Origin: Discostella pseudostelligera
Lineage: Eukaryota > Bacillariophyta > Thalassiosirophyceae > Thalassiosirales > Thalassiosiraceae
Reading direction: 5' to 3'
NCBI GenBank assembly: GCA_036940085.1
Contig: JALLBK010000043.1
Coordinates: forward strand, 1-45,240
Length of the DNA: 45,240 nt
Numbering within the stretch: position 1 is the stretch's first letter; the number at the start of each line of letters is the position of its first letter. The position numbers were made by a program, and so were the translations under genes. Positions 43,825-45,240 of this stretch are shown here, piece by piece. A model generated the notes under the pieces. That model was not told where the DNA came from. It saw nothing but the letters and a program-made list of their open reading frames with translations, and made no database searches.

Positions 43825-45213
43825 ATGGCGGCGCATGATTGTAGTGAGAGTAGCGAAACCAGCGGCGATCGCACCCTGCCACTGGCATCAGGGCCGAAAT
43901 TTCATGTCAATGAACGAGTGCTAGTTACTGACCTGTTGCGAGGCATTGCCTCCGAACATGATCTGCCTCCTCTCTATGAAGCAATTTCTCGAAAATGTGG
44001 TTTGAAATGTGTGGATCTGACCACTGGAAGAATATTGCTACCCAAACGAAAAAAGGGTGGGGGGCATCTTCACAATCCTAGTGATGACGGTGGGATGAAG
44101 CAATGGTGCCATCTCATTCATTATCAAGGTTGGAACTCCCGGCATGATCGATGGATGTGCGAGTCTGAAATTTTTCGAGATACTCCAGAGAATCGGATGC
44201 GTGTGGAAGTCGAGGGCGGCAAGGATGTTCGACCGCTTCAGAAATTGAAGGAGGGCAAGGAAAACAATAAGAAGAAAAGGGATAGACCCAAAGAAATCAA
44301 GGGCGATGTCGACACGGAGAAGTTGTATGAGTCCAACTTGCGGATCGTTCGGAGGGCGTGCTCACTGCCATTCACACTGCAAACAATATTGGTAGACGAC
44401 ATGGAAAGAATCACTAAGAAAGTCTATCCTCCTCCAACATTTAATAACAATTATTCCGATTGGAGTTCGGTGGGGAGGAAGGCAATCACAATGCTGCTCA
44501 TTATACCTACCGAATTCAGTATCATTGATGTCATGAGAGAATACATCAAAGATCGAAAAAAGTTTGATAGGGAAGAATTATCCAGCGAGCGAAAACTGCA
44601 ACAAGTGGAAGATGACGCAAGAAAGGTTACTCAGCAGAAAACTCCCTCCGCCAATGACTCCAATAACGTGGCACACAGTGAGCTTCCAGATGAGACCAAA
44701 GACGGCAAAAAATCTTCAACTCTATCGGGAATACTGAAACTAAAAAAGAAGAAGCGGAAGCAGTTCGCTTCGTCTATCATTTCTCTGGTTGATGTTTCAC
44801 TTCCACGGTTTTTACTTTACAGAGAAGAGGGAGAACAATATGCACAAGTCTTCGGAGAGGGACGAGATATCAGCGCCCAAACAGAGAACAGTGTCGACGA
44901 CAATGATAATGGAGACTCAATTCGCAAAGAATCAGAAAGCAATCACAAACGTCCCAGTGGAGTGTACGGGGCAGAGCATCTGTTGAGATTCATAATCAAA
45001 TTGCCATTCCTAATGTCGCAGTACGATCAGAAAAAGACGGCTTCGGCAATAATCCCGGGCATTGATGAAGGAGATCCTGCAAATACCTACATATTGGCAT
45101 CCGAAGATCTTGCTAGAGATTTTGCGAACCATCTTTTGGAGCTTGTTGTATTTCTGCAGAAGAATTTGCATACCTTCAAAGGGAAATACTACGCTGTGGA
45201 CCGACACAATTAA
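43825..45213 (+). CDS. MRG-family chromo-barrel protein (MRG15/Eaf3-like)
   Basis: Single exon, 462 aa, ATG at 43825. In other eukaryotes such proteins are methyl-lysine-reading subunits of NuA4/Tip60 acetyltransferase and Rpd3S/Sin3B deacetylase complexes. An N-terminal chromo-barrel (~24-115) begins KFHVNERVLVTD and ends CHLIHYQGWNSRHDRWMCES, with the aromatic cage region partly visible, and is interrupted by a ~30-residue Lys/Gly-rich loop. A basic linker (KENNKKKRDRPKEIKG) follows. The MRG domain (~175-455) has the signature LPFTLQTILVDDMERITKK, then FSIIDVMREYIKDRKKF, VDVSLPRFLLYREEGEQYA, YGAEHLLRFIIKLPFLMSQY and the closing LLELVVFLQKNLHTF. It carries a charged ~75-residue insert at about 255-325, so it is longer than human MRG15. 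It ends 27 bp before the window edge. Confidence 0.9.
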   Translation: MAAHDCSESSETSGDRTLPLASGPKFHVNERVLVTDLLRGIASEHDLPPLYEAISRKCGLKCVDLTTGRILLPKRKKGGGHLHNPSDDGGMKQWCHLIHYQGWNSRHDRWMCESEIFRDTPENRMRVEVEGGKDVRPLQKLKEGKENNKKKRDRPKEIKGDVDTEKLYESNLRIVRRACSLPFTLQTILVDDMERITKKVYPPPTFNNNYSDWSSVGRKAITMLLIIPTEFSIIDVMREYIKDRKKFDREELSSERKLQQVEDDARKVTQQKTPSANDSNNVAHSELPDETKDGKKSSTLSGILKLKKKKRKQFASSIISLVDVSLPRFLLYREEGEQYAQVFGEGRDISAQTENSVDDNDNGDSIRKESESNHKRPSGVYGAEHLLRFIIKLPFLMSQYDQKKTASAIIPGIDEGDPANTYILASEDLARDFANHLLELVVFLQKNLHTFKGKYYAVDRHN

Positions 45214-45240
45214 TGATGTAGTAGCAATTCCTCCTAATGC

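Overview
The window looks like nuclear DNA of a diatom, probably a centric one (inference). The signs are short spliceosomal introns of 63-149 nt with GT..AG ends, a plastid pyruvate kinase whose ER signal peptide ends in Ala-Glu-Ala before Phe (the diatom 'ASAFAP'-type plastid code), a bZIP-PAS transcription factor of stramenopile type, and an SRA/YDG protein of a divergent kind. Genes are tightly packed, with intergenic gaps of about 0.1-1 kb. There are two single-N assembly gaps (797 and 24513). I see no tRNA, rRNA, CRISPR array or transposon.

Layout. 1-2900 is gene-free: an imperfect ~159-bp tandem repeat, a compound minisatellite (CACCTG hexamers flanking ~500 bp of TCTAGA octamers), low-complexity DNA, and the leader of the first gene. 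2903-8137 (+) encodes a 1712-residue SRA protein with four chromo-barrel domains. Tail-to-tail with it is a JMJD7-like JmjC hydroxylase (9632-8235, -). Next come plastid pyruvate kinase (12369-10209, -) and, divergently, replication protein A subunit 2 (12991-14095, +). Then on the minus strand: a FAM173-like methyltransferase (14967-14344), phosphopantothenoylcysteine decarboxylase (15984-15067), a bZIP-PAS factor (18561-16988), an unrecognised acidic protein (20461-19457), the fork-protection protein TIMELESS/Tof1 (25165-21551) and a giant VPS13 lipid-transfer protein (41236-25759; 14 exons, 4812 residues by my reconstruction). The window closes on the plus strand with a RecB/Cas4-type PD-(D/E)XK nuclease (41751-43439) and an MRG15/Eaf3-type chromo-barrel protein (43825-45213).

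Themes. Several genes serve DNA replication or chromatin: SRA-chromo-barrel, RPA2, TIMELESS, nuclease and MRG. Most gene starts, including those of metabolic genes, have upstream TTCCCGCCAAA/TTTGGCGCG (E2F-like) motifs, twice inside palindromes and repeatedly next to ACGT-core bZIP sites. Whether these act as cell-cycle elements or as a general promoter element of this genome cannot be decided from one window.

The most novel item is the SRA protein with four chromo-barrels. Next are the VPS13 carrying an inserted PDZ domain and C2 domains, and the repeated G-box/E2F-like modules upstream of TIMELESS. Exon structures were worked out by eye from splice motifs, phase arithmetic and family resemblance. 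All are predictions.
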